A DNA stretch of 64,000 bases from contig CAZCCV010000002.1 of NCBI GenBank assembly GCA_964497515.1, positions 1 through 64,000 of the forward strand, written 5' to 3'. Both the position numbers and the translations under genes were made by a program. The stretch comes from CAZCCV01 sp964497515. GTDB taxonomy: Bacteria; Armatimonadota; UBA5829; DTLH01. The notes below the pieces were generated by a model. The model saw only the letters and a program-made list of their open reading frames with translations, was not told the origin of the DNA and searched no databases. Shown piece after piece: positions 17,114 to 26,767 of the stretch (within the stretch, counting starts at the first letter, position 1; every line of letters starts with the position of its first letter).

Positions 17114-18328
17114 TCACTCGTAACGCAGCGCTTCAATTGGATCGAGCCGCGATGCCTGCTGTGCCGGATATATTCCAAAGAATATCCCCACGATCGCTGC
17201 AAAGGAGAACGACAGCATAATCGCTTTCAGCGACACTACAGTGTCTGTCTGCAACATATTTCCCACCATTTTCGACCCCCCGAGTCCCAGCAGAATACCT
17301 ACCAGTCCTCCAAGAAGTGAGAGAACCAGACTCTCGATGAGAAACTGAGTCATTATATCGTGGCGTGTGGCTCCGAGCGCCTTTCTGATTCCGATCTCTC
17401 TTGTTCGTTCAGTCACGGAGACCAACATAATATTCATAATGCCGATTCCGCCGACTAAGAGCGAAACACTCGCTATTCCGGCTAATAGCCAGGTGAAAGT
17501 CTTGTTGCTTTCGTTGGCCATCTCCATAAACTCTGCTTGGTTAGCTATGCGGAAGTCGTCATCCTGTCCATCCGGGATCTTGTGCCGTTTTCTCAGCACT
17601 TCGGTTACTTCCAATGTGGCCTGATCCATAAGAGCCATGCTTCTCGCTTGCACACTTATGCCGCGAATATTCTGCACGCCAAAGACGCGCCGCATAGCTG
17701 TGGTTACAGGAATGAAGATCATATCGTCCGGATCCTGGAAACCGCTCGCACCCTTGGACTTTGTCATCCCAATTATCTTGAAACGTATGCCTCTTATCAG
17801 AATCGATTTGCCGACCGCCGGCTGTCCCTCAAAGAGGTTCTCAGCCGTTGTAGGGCCGATAACTGCGACCTTCTTGTTTCCCATAGCTTCTTGGGTGTTA
17901 AAGAACCTGCCATCTTCGACAGTGTAGTCCCTAACCGAGGTGTAGTCAGACGACGTGCCGAAAATGGTTGTGTTAGTGTTCTGGTTGCCGTACTTCACCT
18001 GCATATTCTGGCGCACTTCTGGTGCAGCTCTTTTCACCGATGGACACTTTGCCGGGATGGCTTCAGCATCGCTTAACGTAAGCGACTGTGTGCTGCCAAA
18101 GCCTCCCATTACTGCGCCACGTCTTGCTTGTCCTGGCATTACAATCAACACGTTGGTGCCCATTTGCTGAATCCGCTGCATAATCTGCTCTCTTGCACCC
18201 TGAGCGATACTCAGCATCGTAATAACAGACCCGACTCCGATTATTACGCCCAGCATAGTGAGGAGTGCTCGCAGCTTGTTAGCAGCAAGTCCTTCAAGTG
18301 CAACGAAGATACTCTCACGCAGGTTCAT
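17114..18328 (-). CDS. MacB-type ABC transporter permease
   Basis: This is a 404-aa permease with the MacB/FtsX layout: TM1 at about residues 20-42, a large MacB-type periplasmic core, then three C-terminal TMs (about 280-305, 335-360 and 370-390). ALLTMLGVIIGVGSVITMLS and ERTREIGIRKALGATRHDIMTQFLIE are signature stretches. The ATPase here is a separate protein, unlike E. coli MacB, where it is fused. The start overlaps the ATPase stop by 4 bases. It is the last gene of a TolC-adaptor-ATPase-permease operon. Such systems expel macrolides, peptides, lipids or siderophores; the substrate here is unknown. Confidence 0.93.
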   Translation of the reverse strand: MNLRESIFVALEGLAANKLRALLTMLGVIIGVGSVITMLSIAQGAREQIMQRIQQMGTNVLIVMPGQARRGAVMGGFGSTQSLTLSDAEAIPAKCPSVKRAAPEVRQNMQVKYGNQNTNTTIFGTSSDYTSVRDYTVEDGRFFNTQEAMGNKKVAVIGPTTAENLFEGQPAVGKSILIRGIRFKIIGMTKSKGASGFQDPDDMIFIPVTTAMRRVFGVQNIRGISVQARSMALMDQATLEVTEVLRKRHKIPDGQDDDFRIANQAEFMEMANESNKTFTWLLAGIASVSLLVGGIGIMNIMLVSVTERTREIGIRKALGATRHDIMTQFLIESLVLSLLGGLVGILLGLGGSKMVGNMLQTDTVVSLKAIMLSFSFAAIVGIFFGIYPAQQASRLDPIEALRYE

Positions 18329-19053
18329 TCGGGATCCTCCATCGGCAGAGTTGCAAGTCGTTCCCGGGCATCAGTTCGTGTTTCAACCGGTTGGTCTGAG
18401 ACTATGTGACCATCCCTAAAATGAATAATGCGCTCCGTGTGATTTGCTACATCCTCTTCGTGTGTCACGATGATTACTGTTTTACCATCAGCGTGCAGGT
18501 CTTGAAAGAGCACCATTATCTCTTCGCTGGTTCTTGTATCTAGGTTTCCGGTCGGTTCGTCGCCCAGTATAATCAGCGGATTGCTTACTAACGCTCTCGC
18601 AATAGCAACGCGCTGCTGTTGACCACCAGAGAGTTCGTTAGGTTTGTGATCCATTCTATCTCCCAAACCAACTCTCTCAAGCGCTGCCTTTGCACTTTCT
18701 TCGTGGTTTGTAGCTCGTGGGTTGTACATTAGCGGAAGCATCACCTGCTTTAGTGCTGGACGCCGTGGAATCAGGTTGAATGTCTGGAAGACAAAGCCGA
18801 TTCTCTGGTTTCTTATCTGAGCAAGGTCTTCATCTTTCATAGATGCTACTTCCTGCCCGCCAAGCATGTACGATCCTTCAGATGGCTTGTCCAAACAACC
18901 CAGGATGTTCATGAGAGTAGATTTTCCGGAACCCGATGGCCCCATTATGGCAACGAACTCTCCGCTTCGAATGTTAACGTCGATGCCTCGGAGCGCGTGC
19001 ACCGTTTGACTACCCATCTTATACCGTTTGTGTAGATTGCTTACTGTGATCAA
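18325..19053 (-). CDS. MacB/LolD-type ABC transporter ATPase
   Basis: This is a 242-aa ATPase subunit. Walker A is GPSGSGKSTLMNILGCLD, the Q-loop is VFQTFNLIPRRPALKQVMLP, the signature is LSGGQQQRVAIARALV, Walker B is LIILGDEPTGNLD, and the switch His is in VTHEEDVA. It shows the MacB/LolD/FtsE subfamily traits and pairs with the following FtsX-like permease, with a 4-base overlap. It lies 24 bases after the adaptor gene. Confidence 0.95.
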   Translation of the reverse strand: MITVSNLHKRYKMGSQTVHALRGIDVNIRSGEFVAIMGPSGSGKSTLMNILGCLDKPSEGSYMLGGQEVASMKDEDLAQIRNQRIGFVFQTFNLIPRRPALKQVMLPLMYNPRATNHEESAKAALERVGLGDRMDHKPNELSGGQQQRVAIARALVSNPLIILGDEPTGNLDTRTSEEIMVLFQDLHADGKTVIIVTHEEDVANHTERIIHFRDGHIVSDQPVETRTDARERLATLPMEDPE

Positions 19054-19077
19054 AATCGTGTCCTTAACCGACCAGTG

Positions 19078-20772
19078 CTATCTTCTTGAGCGTCCGCCGC
19101 CAATACCACCACCTGGGCCGCCTAAGCCGCCGGGGCGTGCCCCATCGTTATTGCGCTCGACGTTTGTCAGATGAATTATGGCGGTTACTATTGTCTCGCC
19201 TTCTTTGAGGCCGCTTTTGATTTCCGTTGCATCTTCGCCCATAAGTCCTGTTACGACGGTTCGTTCAACTTGCTTGCCATTTTCCATTACAGTCACTGTG
19301 GTTGCTTCTTCGCTCTCTTTGATTGCCTCATTCGGAACAGTGAGAACATCCACTTGTCTGCCTGTAATGAAGTCGCATGCTACATTCATACCGGGTTTCA
19401 ATCGCTGGTCTGGCATATCTACCTCAACAGTAACAGGAATTGTCGTAACACTCTGATCTGTCACCGATTGTGGCGCGATTTTGGTCACTTCACCTTCGAA
19501 AAGCTCGTCGGGATAGGCTTCGACTACGATGTCTACTTTCTGACCGACTTCAATATGCGCTATATCTGTCTCGTCGACGTTTACCAGGCAGAGCATCCTG
19601 CTGATGTCAGCGATGTCTACCAGCGCCACTCCCGCACCAGTGCCAGACATCGATGACCGTCCGGCTGTAACTATGGAACCTTCCTCAACGTATTTCTTTG
19701 TGACTATTCCATCGCGCGGAGCTACCACGGTTGTATAACCCATCTGGATAGTCGCATTGGTTACCGCTGCTTTCGATCTGGTAACCTGGGCGTTGGCTTG
19801 GATTATATCTCCACGACGCAGTTGATCCTGTTTGATGTTTGCTATTGCAACTTCCAGCGCTGCCTGGGCTTGTTTTACTGATGCTCGGGCAGATGCGACA
19901 TCCTGTTGCTTTACTTTGTCCTGAATGCGGTTGGCTAGCGCGCTGTCGTAGGCTGCTTGTGCTTGGTCGACTCTCGCCTGAGCGGAAAATAGGTCCTGAT
20001 CGGTCTCGTCTTTTGCAGTTTTCAGCTTACTCTCGGCGTTATCCAACTGCGATTTGGCCGAAGCATAACGGTCTTCTGCTGTGTCAACAACACTGCGTGA
20101 TACGAAGCCATTTGCAAGCAGCTCCTTCTGTCTTGCCAGATCCTTTTCTGCTGTGCTAAAGCTGACCTTTGCCTGATTGTACGCCGCCTGAGCCGATGTC
20201 AGCATCTGTGGAATTATGGCGGTCTTTGTCTGCTGCAGAGTAGCCTGTGCCGCGACAAGACTGCTTCTTGCCTGGTTGATTGAGGCACTGGTGAGTGAAG
20301 GCTGCACCTTGGCTTGCTCTTCTGCCTGCTGCAATCTTGTTCTCGCGGCCGCGAGTGCCTGGCGCGCCGATTCCACCTGGGCGGTGTTTTGCTGGTTTTG
20401 TATATTGAGCTGAGTCTTAGCCTGATTCACTTTTGATTCAGCGGCAGCAAGGTCTGCCTGGCTCTGTTCGAGGGCTGTGGCAGAGTCTGTGGGGTCAATT
20501 TTTGCAATAAGCTGTCCCGCTTTGACAAAGTCTCCTTCGTCTACAGCTAACTCAACAACCTGTCCACCAACGTTAGACTTCAGCTCTACTGTTGTAAGCG
20601 GTTGAAGCACACCGTTTGCAGATACGCTTGAGGTAACAGTTCCCCGCACTACCTTTGCAGTCCGTATTATCGGCTTCTCATCGCTCTTGCCATGGGTTTT
20701 CCATACATACACCGCCCCCACAAGAGCGATTATTACTATGATATAGCCAATCCATCTCCTTTTAGCTGCCAC
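19078..20772 (-). CDS. Periplasmic adaptor (HlyD/MacA-like) of a tripartite efflux pump
   Basis: This is a 564-aa membrane-fusion protein. One N-terminal anchor (residues 6-23) is followed by a beta-barrel/lipoyl half (VELKSNVGGQVVELAVDEGDFVKAGQLIAKID). Next comes a very long Ala/Gln-rich coiled-coil hairpin of about 240 residues (roughly 85-330), then the second lipoyl half and membrane-proximal domain. The tail is Gly/Arg-rich (GGLGGPGGGIGGGRSRR). The coiled coil is clearly longer than in E. coli MacA, implying a longer periplasmic bridge to the outer-membrane TolC-like protein encoded just upstream. The gene overlaps tolC by 11 bases. Confidence 0.92.
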   Translation of the reverse strand: MAAKRRWIGYIIVIIALVGAVYVWKTHGKSDEKPIIRTAKVVRGTVTSSVSANGVLQPLTTVELKSNVGGQVVELAVDEGDFVKAGQLIAKIDPTDSATALEQSQADLAAAESKVNQAKTQLNIQNQQNTAQVESARQALAAARTRLQQAEEQAKVQPSLTSASINQARSSLVAAQATLQQTKTAIIPQMLTSAQAAYNQAKVSFSTAEKDLARQKELLANGFVSRSVVDTAEDRYASAKSQLDNAESKLKTAKDETDQDLFSAQARVDQAQAAYDSALANRIQDKVKQQDVASARASVKQAQAALEVAIANIKQDQLRRGDIIQANAQVTRSKAAVTNATIQMGYTTVVAPRDGIVTKKYVEEGSIVTAGRSSMSGTGAGVALVDIADISRMLCLVNVDETDIAHIEVGQKVDIVVEAYPDELFEGEVTKIAPQSVTDQSVTTIPVTVEVDMPDQRLKPGMNVACDFITGRQVDVLTVPNEAIKESEEATTVTVMENGKQVERTVVTGLMGEDATEIKSGLKEGETIVTAIIHLTNVERNNDGARPGGLGGPGGGIGGGRSRR

Positions 20773-22039
20773 TTATTCCTCCATATTTGCCCATCGCATA
20801 CTCCATCTGCGCGATAGCGATGAAGTAGTCATATCTGGCCTGCACTTCGTTTGTCTTCGCTGTAACTACTTGCAGTTCTGCGTTCAAAAGATCCAGCGTT
20901 ATAGCAAGTCCGAGTTTATACCGTGCACTCTGGGCGTCATAGTTGTTCTGAGCTGCCTGCAGTCCTATGTTGCTTGCCTCTAGTCGCTCTTTGGCATTGG
21001 CCAGATTGAGATATGCAGACTGCACTTGAGCCTGAATGTCGCGTACGGTCTGCTCGGAGCGCAGTTCTGCGATTACTTCGTTTACCCTGGCAGCGTCGTA
21101 GGATGCCCGGTTGCGTTTACCGTTGAAAATATCAAACGATATTCCTCCGGTGATCTGTGTGCTTGTGCCACTCAGCCCTGCGATACCGGTTTGATACTCG
21201 CCGCTGATCGTTGGCTTTGGGTAAAGCGATATTTTGGAAGCACGCACATCTGCTTTTGCAGAGCCGACAGACGCCTGTGCAGCCACAATGTCCGGCCTTG
21301 CGGCTATAGCGTCAGCCAGGTAGGTTTCAAGCGGCAGAAGCTCAATGTTTGGGGTGCTGTCTACCTCTTTGACGTCAAAGTCAGCGCGAGGTGTCAGCCC
21401 CATCTCACTCTGGAGTCGGATTGCTGACATTTGAACAGCGTTTTGCGCTGATACCATACTTACTCTGGCGCTGGCGAGCTGAGCTTCTACGGGAAGTGCA
21501 TCTACTTGCGCTGCGTCACCCAGTTCTACTCGTGTCTCAATCAGCTTTTTCATGCTCTCGTTGTACTTCACGCTTGTCTCGGCTACTTCGAGCAGCCTTT
21601 TGCTTCTTAGCACTTCGTAGTAGGACTGGGTCACGTCGTAGATAACTGCTTGGCCTGTGCGTTCCAGATTGGCATTTCGCTGCGTGATTCCGTACTTGGC
21701 ACTCCGTACGTTTGCTTCTCTCAGCCCGCCATCCCAGAAGTTCTGCGTCACCGTGAGCGCAGTGCCTGTATAGCTTTTCGTAAGAAGCCCTTCGGACCCC
21801 ACTCTAAAAGTGTTGTTCTGCACAGAGACTCGCGGATAGTACTGCGATTTAGCTATCGTGGCCTGCTGTTCGGCAATGCTTACCTGGTTCTTTGCCACTT
21901 TTAGATCGGTCTGGTTCTCCAGCGCGATATCGATACAATTTTGAAGGGTGAGTGCGCTCGTTTGAGCAGCAGAACACATAGAAGCAGTCAGAAGCAAGAG
22001 CGTTACGAGGAACGCTGTTAGCAGGGTGTCAAATCGCAT
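20762..22039 (-). CDS. TolC-family outer membrane efflux protein
   Basis: The 425-aa precursor has a signal peptide (MRFDTLLTAFLVTLLLLTASMCSAAQ). The mature part shows the internal duplication of TolC proteins: LTLQNCIDIALENQTDLKVAKNQVSIAEQQ early, and PLETYLADAIAARPDIVAAQASVGSAKADVRASK in the second half. Helical segments are rich in Ala and Gln. It should trimerise into an outer-membrane beta-barrel with a periplasmic alpha tunnel. As first gene of the operon it supports a true outer membrane in this organism. The ATG follows GGAGAG and a good promoter. Confidence 0.93.
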   Translation of the reverse strand: MRFDTLLTAFLVTLLLLTASMCSAAQTSALTLQNCIDIALENQTDLKVAKNQVSIAEQQATIAKSQYYPRVSVQNNTFRVGSEGLLTKSYTGTALTVTQNFWDGGLREANVRSAKYGITQRNANLERTGQAVIYDVTQSYYEVLRSKRLLEVAETSVKYNESMKKLIETRVELGDAAQVDALPVEAQLASARVSMVSAQNAVQMSAIRLQSEMGLTPRADFDVKEVDSTPNIELLPLETYLADAIAARPDIVAAQASVGSAKADVRASKISLYPKPTISGEYQTGIAGLSGTSTQITGGISFDIFNGKRNRASYDAARVNEVIAELRSEQTVRDIQAQVQSAYLNLANAKERLEASNIGLQAAQNNYDAQSARYKLGLAITLDLLNAELQVVTAKTNEVQARYDYFIAIAQMEYAMGKYGGISGS

Positions 22040-22083
22040 ATAGTCTCTCCGAAGTTTCGTATCTCTAATAGTTGCACTGACTA

Positions 22084-22112
22084 AGTATAGGATGAATAGT
22101 CCGTAGAATCAA
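22084..22112 (-). promoter_or_regulatory. Promoter of the tolC-macAB-like operon
   Basis: On the minus strand TTGATT and TATACT are 17 bases apart, about 45 bases before the tolC-like start. Confidence 0.65.
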
Positions 22113-22288
22113 CCAATGCAGATGTCGAACGTGTGGGCGAGTGATACGCCACACACAAATCACCTGGCAATAAGTATGACGAACAGAAAACGCACTTGGA
22201 GACAGGTCTTCGCTGAAATAGCTGTTCTTTTTTGCACAAGCAGTCTGCGACCTGCATTCACCACAGCGCAACTAGGCCTTTCTTGCGT

Positions 22289-22318
22289 TTGACCGAGCGC
22301 TACTGGCACCGGTATAAT
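22289..22318 (+). promoter_or_regulatory. Promoter of the GT2 pair
   Basis: TTGACC and a perfect TATAAT are 18 bases apart, 60 bases before the first glycosyltransferase. Nothing else recognisable lies in the rest of the 338-base divergent spacer. Confidence 0.7.
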
Positions 22319-22377
22319 GACTAGGATGAACAACCCTTGCGCCTACGACTATTCCCCAACGAAAAACAGAGTGCTCA

Positions 22378-23217
22378 ATGCGATTATCTATAGCCATAGT
22401 TAATTGGAACACGACGGAACTGCTCGGAGCGTGTGTTGCGTCCATCTTTCGGTATGCCCCGCAGTTCGACTTCGAGGTAATAGTTGTAGATAACGCCTCC
22501 TCCGATTTTGATGAACCTCATATGCGCAGCAGGTTTCCTAAGGCAAGATTCATGGCAAACAGTGAGAATCTCGGATATGCCAAAGGGAACAACCAGGCAA
22601 TAGCTACCTCTTCGGGCGAGTATGTGCTTCTTCTTAATCCCGACACCGAGTTTCGCGATGATAGCCTTACCAAACTGTGCGAGTTTATGGAGTCCCATCC
22701 CGATGCTGCTGCTGCAGGATGCCGCCTCGTGAGGCCAACGGGATCGGTGGATCGATCCGTTAGGAGCTTTCCTGACCCTGGTCCGGTTGCTTGGGAGCTT
22801 TTGCGACTCTCCAAGATATTTCCAAAGAGCAAGGTGTTCGGTGCTTACAGAATGACTTGGTTCTCCTACACAGAGGAAGCTCAGGTTGATCAACCTATGG
22901 GATCCTGCCTGATCCTTTCGAGAGTTGCCATTAACGATGTAGGAGTAATTGACGAAGATTTTCCGATATTCTTTAACGAAGTTGACTGGTGTTACAGGGC
23001 AAAACAGAATGGATGGAAAATATACTTCACACCTTCTGCTGAAGTCGTGCACCATGGAGGTGCGAGTACCAGTCAAATACGTAGAGCTATGAGACTGGAA
23101 TCTCACAGGTCGCTAATAAGGTTCTACGAGAAGCATTACAAAAAAAAGCTGTCGCCAATAGTCTACTGGCCCATAATTGGTTCCATACGGTTAAGTCAGC
23201 TTTTCACCCGAGGATAG
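22378..23217 (+). CDS. GT2 glycosyltransferase, WbbL/rhamnosyltransferase-like
   Basis: This is a 279-aa inverting glycosyltransferase. LSIAIVNWNTTELLGACVASI opens the fold, VIVVDNASSD binds the nucleotide, LLLNPDTEF is the metal DXD-like block, and FNEVDWCYRAKQNGWK is the typical catalytic E-D-W segment. This pattern is common in O-antigen and cell-wall rhamnosyltransferases. No membrane anchor is obvious. It lies 6 bases ahead of a paralog, and both probably build a surface polysaccharide. The SD is weak. The donor sugar is not known. Confidence 0.9.
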   Translation: MRLSIAIVNWNTTELLGACVASIFRYAPQFDFEVIVVDNASSDFDEPHMRSRFPKARFMANSENLGYAKGNNQAIATSSGEYVLLLNPDTEFRDDSLTKLCEFMESHPDAAAAGCRLVRPTGSVDRSVRSFPDPGPVAWELLRLSKIFPKSKVFGAYRMTWFSYTEEAQVDQPMGSCLILSRVAINDVGVIDEDFPIFFNEVDWCYRAKQNGWKIYFTPSAEVVHHGGASTSQIRRAMRLESHRSLIRFYEKHYKKKLSPIVYWPIIGSIRLSQLFTRG

Positions 23218-23223
23218 ACCCGG

Positions 23224-24120
23224 ATGGACATTACAATCAGCATAGTCAACTGGAACACCAAAGAAGAGCTCACACGCTCTGTTGAATCGGTGCTTGCGCA
23301 AGAGGGAGTGGACTTCGAAGTAATCGTTGTCGATAATGCCTCATCAGACGGAAGCGCCGAGCACATTCGCAGCCGCTTTCCGCAGGTGATTCTGATAGAG
23401 AACAACCAGAATCTGGGTTTCGGTCGCGCACAGAACCAGGCGATTGATGTTAGCCGCGGGCGATATGTTATGCTTCTCAACCCAGATGCTCATTTGCCGG
23501 AACACGACACTCTCGCTCAGCTTGTTGCCTTCGCCGATGCTAACCCAACCGTGGGCATAATTGGCCCGCGAATACACAATCCAGATGGCACTCTGCATCA
23601 CTCTGCACGGAGATTTCCTACTTTGGGCGCCGGACTTTTCCGGCGAACTCCACTCGGAAGGTTATTTCCAAACAATCGTTTTGTCAGAGAATACATAATG
23701 TCCGACTGGTCGCACGACGGCGTCCGCGATGTAGACTGGGTTTCAGGTGCGGCGCTTATGATAAGACGCGAGGTTATCGAAAACATCGGCCTGTTGGATA
23801 CGGGGTTCTTTATGTATTGCGAAGATGTGGACTGGGCATATCGCGCAAAGGAAAACGGCTGGCGAGTATGCTATTTTCCAATGGTCAAGCTGGTTCACCG
23901 CATCGGAGCGGCAAGCGACCAGGCTCCTGTGCGAATGATCTATCATTTTCATCGCAGCATGTTCAGGTTCTATATGAAACACTATGCCAAAGGGTTGAAG
24001 ATACTGCTAGCCCTATTTGCATTTGCTGCACTTAGCGCCCGCGCGGTATTCTTTATCATCCTGACCAGGATTCCGATTTCTCGACAGTCTAAAGACAGCA
24101 GTGAGCGGCTCGTTCGATAA
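23224..24120 (+). CDS. GT2 glycosyltransferase, paralog of the preceding gene
   Basis: This 298-aa protein has the same architecture as its upstream neighbour: ITISIVNWNTKEELTRSVESV, VIVVDNASSDGSAEHIRSRFP, MLLNPDAHLP and MYCEDVDWAYRAKENGWRV. Unlike the neighbour it carries a hydrophobic C-terminal segment (about residues 258-283), suggesting membrane attachment. The spacing is 6 bases and the two look like a tandem duplication that has diverged. The likely role is sequential sugar transfer in a surface glycan. Confidence 0.9.
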   Translation: MDITISIVNWNTKEELTRSVESVLAQEGVDFEVIVVDNASSDGSAEHIRSRFPQVILIENNQNLGFGRAQNQAIDVSRGRYVMLLNPDAHLPEHDTLAQLVAFADANPTVGIIGPRIHNPDGTLHHSARRFPTLGAGLFRRTPLGRLFPNNRFVREYIMSDWSHDGVRDVDWVSGAALMIRREVIENIGLLDTGFFMYCEDVDWAYRAKENGWRVCYFPMVKLVHRIGAASDQAPVRMIYHFHRSMFRFYMKHYAKGLKILLALFAFAALSARAVFFIILTRIPISRQSKDSSERLVR

Positions 24121-24132
24121 CGGGCGGCGGTT

Positions 24133-25299
24133 CTATCTGATTGAAGAGACATGTACTATCTGCACTCCCTGATAGTAGTGTTTGAGTATCTGTTCAAAAG
24201 CGCAGTTGTGTGGTGGCGAAGCCATCCCGTTTGCACCCCACTGACATAACCCAATGCCGTGGCCAAAACCCTTGCCGTCGAACACCACTTGTCCGTTCTC
24301 GATTCTAACCGTAAAAGCTGTGCTCTTTACAGTCGATAGGCCAAGATGCCTTCTGATCTGCGTTCCTGTGAATGTGAACGAGCTCTTATCAGTGTCGACC
24401 TTAAGTGTTTTCACCCTGCCAGCAGAATCAGTCTCAACCACTGCGAGCGATTTCAGCCGTTTGATATCCGGGTTGAGCTTCGCCAGGAGTCTTTCAAACT
24501 CCGCTACAGGCCACGATATTGTCCAGATATGCCCATTGTGCTCGCAGAAGTCTCTATCGCTTCCATTTGGTCTATCGACAACAGAGCAGAGGTACGGTTT
24601 GCCGCCGTCTTGCGTGGTGCCGCCGCAGTCCGCGGAGTACTGCGCCCAGATGACCTTCCCTCCGTGCGACATAACGAGTCCGGTAGTTTCCTCAGTTGCT
24701 TTCGATGTAGACGGCTTTTCGCACCCGGCCCCCAGGTAAACCTGACAATCGCTCAAATCGCACAAATCGTATCCATGAGCGCTGTGTTTGCCACGGTTGA
24801 CCCACGCAAACGTCCGCGCAGCAACTGCTTGAGCCTTCAGTGCCTCAAGATTGAAACTCGAAGGCATTTCGGAGGGGAGAACTCCGCGGACGTAGTCCTC
24901 GAGGTCGATTTCGTTCACGAGCAGCATTCCAGATTTGGACGGACTCACCGCAATCTGACCTCGATACTTCGCTTCAGCGCAAGTTGGTGAAGATAGAGCA
25001 AAAACGCTATCGCGCTCTTTGCTTTCGATAACAAGTGACCCTTTGAACTCGGTCGTCTGCCCTCTAAAAATGAGCTTAAGCCCGGTGCCATTTGCTAAGA
25101 GTGTAATACTCTCTTCTTTTGGGATGACAGTTGCAGCACCGGAGGCATCCTTAATTTGAGATTCCTTCGAACAGCTAACCGTAACGCTCGTAGTATCCTT
25201 GAACTTGCCGATCAAGCCAATTCTCAGCGACTCAGCGGATACACTGACTGCAACAGCGAAGAGAGCAACGGCAATAGTCCACCCTGAGTGCCTCACCAC
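24133..25299 (-). CDS. SpoIID/LytB-domain secreted protein
   Basis: The 388-aa protein has a signal peptide (VRHSGWTIAVALFAVAVSVSA). A SpoIID domain follows, with DYVRGVLPSEMPSSFNLEALKAQAVAARTFAW, in which the Glu is the catalytic residue of SpoIID lytic transglycosylases, and GFGHGIGLCQWGANGMA near the C-terminus. Such enzymes cut denuded peptidoglycan. In non-sporulating diderms the family is linked to cell-wall remodelling and division. The start is GTG, two bases after the GHL10 stop, with AGGAG upstream, so the two genes form an operon. Confidence 0.9.
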   Translation of the reverse strand: MVRHSGWTIAVALFAVAVSVSAESLRIGLIGKFKDTTSVTVSCSKESQIKDASGAATVIPKEESITLLANGTGLKLIFRGQTTEFKGSLVIESKERDSVFALSSPTCAEAKYRGQIAVSPSKSGMLLVNEIDLEDYVRGVLPSEMPSSFNLEALKAQAVAARTFAWVNRGKHSAHGYDLCDLSDCQVYLGAGCEKPSTSKATEETTGLVMSHGGKVIWAQYSADCGGTTQDGGKPYLCSVVDRPNGSDRDFCEHNGHIWTISWPVAEFERLLAKLNPDIKRLKSLAVVETDSAGRVKTLKVDTDKSSFTFTGTQIRRHLGLSTVKSTAFTVRIENGQVVFDGKGFGHGIGLCQWGANGMASPPHNCAFEQILKHYYQGVQIVHVSSIR

Positions 25300-25300
25300 G

Positions 25301-26740
25301 CTATCTTTCTCCTGAACCAGCCACTGGTATCTGTTTTTTCATCCACTCTTCTGCGAGCCGGATTTGATACTCAGCAGTCGGGTGCTTCGGACTCAGTTCT
25401 AACACTCTTTCAAACTCAGCGATTGACTCTCGATACAGGTTTTTGGAAAGATAACACCTGCCAAGCTGAAAACGCGCGTCTACGTAGTTCGGGTTGATCG
25501 TGAGCGCCTCTTTTAGAAGCGTAATCGCTCTATCGGTATTCCTTTCAACTGTTGCAGCCTGAATCGCCTGAGCATACAGTTTTCGATAGCCATCGTCTGT
25601 CTTCCATGGCATTGCAGGGACGGAGGCTATCTGTGAATACGCACTATTCTTTAGCGCTTGCACCAGTTTTGGGCGGGCAGGGGATTCGTTGAACTGAAAA
25701 CCGACAAGCCCGTGAGCGCCGCTCTTTCGAGCCGCTTCCATCTGCCGCACAACCAAATCCGGTGACTGAGCAATGTTTATACCGACATACACGTGCCTTC
25801 CATACTGCCACTTTCGAAATCCATCGAGCCAGTTGCGGTATTCGCGGGCATAGCGAGCACTTGATTCGTCCTTGTAGTTCATCGGAACGTTGGCATCGAT
25901 TATTCCCTCACTCATCCAGCGCTGCCAGTCCTGATAGACTCTTGTAAACGGGCTTGTATCGCAGAAGTCGCCCTGGCAATCTCCCCACGGGGTTGTTGCT
26001 GCAGTCACTTTCACCCTCGGGTTGAGTGAATTCATGGTCTTATAGATGCGCTTGACAAGCTCTGTGACCTGGTCTCTTCGCCATTGCTGCCAGGCCGGAT
26101 CGTTGTTAGAGGGGATTCCTTTTCGCCCTTTTGCTCTATTGAACGCTTCTACCGATGCCGGCGCATAGCCAAATTCCGACCCCGGATAGCGAATGTAGTC
26201 CAGATGAATACCATCTACATCGTAATTTTTAACCAGGTCAACTACTACACTTACTATGTAATCTTGTGCTCCTGGAACACCTGGGTCGAGGTAAAGTCCT
26301 TCGTCTGCTCTGGTACTACCATTTGCAGTTCGGGTGAGCCAGTCGGGGTGCAGGTTCACTACGTGTTTCGGGTTGCTAGGCAGTTCCTGTGTTGTCCAAA
26401 CACGACAGACATTTACCCAGGCGTGAACCTGTATTCCCTGCGCGTTAGCTTTCTTCAGCACGTACCTCAGCGGGTCGTAGTCGGCACCACCGGTGATGTT
26501 GCTTGCGCGAGGCTCAATGTTCGATTTGTAGTACGCATCAGCCACTTTACGGGCTTGGATGAAGAGCGTATTGAAACCCGCTTCTTTAGCGAGTCGGATA
26601 GTCTCATCAGCCTCCTGTGGCGACAGAAAACCGTTATTCCACGCTGTCACCCAGGCTCCTCGAAGCTCGCTATTGGGACCAGCGGCAAACGCTGAGGCCG
26701 AGACCAGAATCATTAGAAGAATGGCAATTTGCTTGATGAT
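25301..26740 (-). CDS. Secreted GHL10-type glycosidase with C-terminal TPRs
   Basis: This is a family-10-like glycosyl hydrolase (DUF187/GHL10) TIM barrel: ELRGAWVTAWNNGFLSPQEAD, HAWVNVCRVW, DGIHLDYIRYPG with the likely catalytic Asp region, and VPMNYKDE. Two TPR-like helix pairs follow at about residues 395-465 (ALTINPNYVDARFQLGRCYL). The first ATG is at 26713, but it lacks an SD and would leave half a signal peptide. GGAGG at 26747-26751 lies six bases from an in-frame ATC at 26738-26740. That start gives a complete signal peptide (Met-Ile-Lys-Gln-Ile-Ala...SASAFA). No ATG, GTG or TTG exists between that SD and 26713. The probable substrate is peptidoglycan or exopolysaccharide. Confidence 0.85.
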   Translation of the reverse strand: MIKQIAILLMILVSASAFAAGPNSELRGAWVTAWNNGFLSPQEADETIRLAKEAGFNTLFIQARKVADAYYKSNIEPRASNITGGADYDPLRYVLKKANAQGIQVHAWVNVCRVWTTQELPSNPKHVVNLHPDWLTRTANGSTRADEGLYLDPGVPGAQDYIVSVVVDLVKNYDVDGIHLDYIRYPGSEFGYAPASVEAFNRAKGRKGIPSNNDPAWQQWRRDQVTELVKRIYKTMNSLNPRVKVTAATTPWGDCQGDFCDTSPFTRVYQDWQRWMSEGIIDANVPMNYKDESSARYAREYRNWLDGFRKWQYGRHVYVGINIAQSPDLVVRQMEAARKSGAHGLVGFQFNESPARPKLVQALKNSAYSQIASVPAMPWKTDDGYRKLYAQAIQAATVERNTDRAITLLKEALTINPNYVDARFQLGRCYLSKNLYRESIAEFERVLELSPKHPTAEYQIRLAEEWMKKQIPVAGSGER

Positions 26741-26767
26741 AAGTTACCTCCAGTGGTTGCCCTCGTA

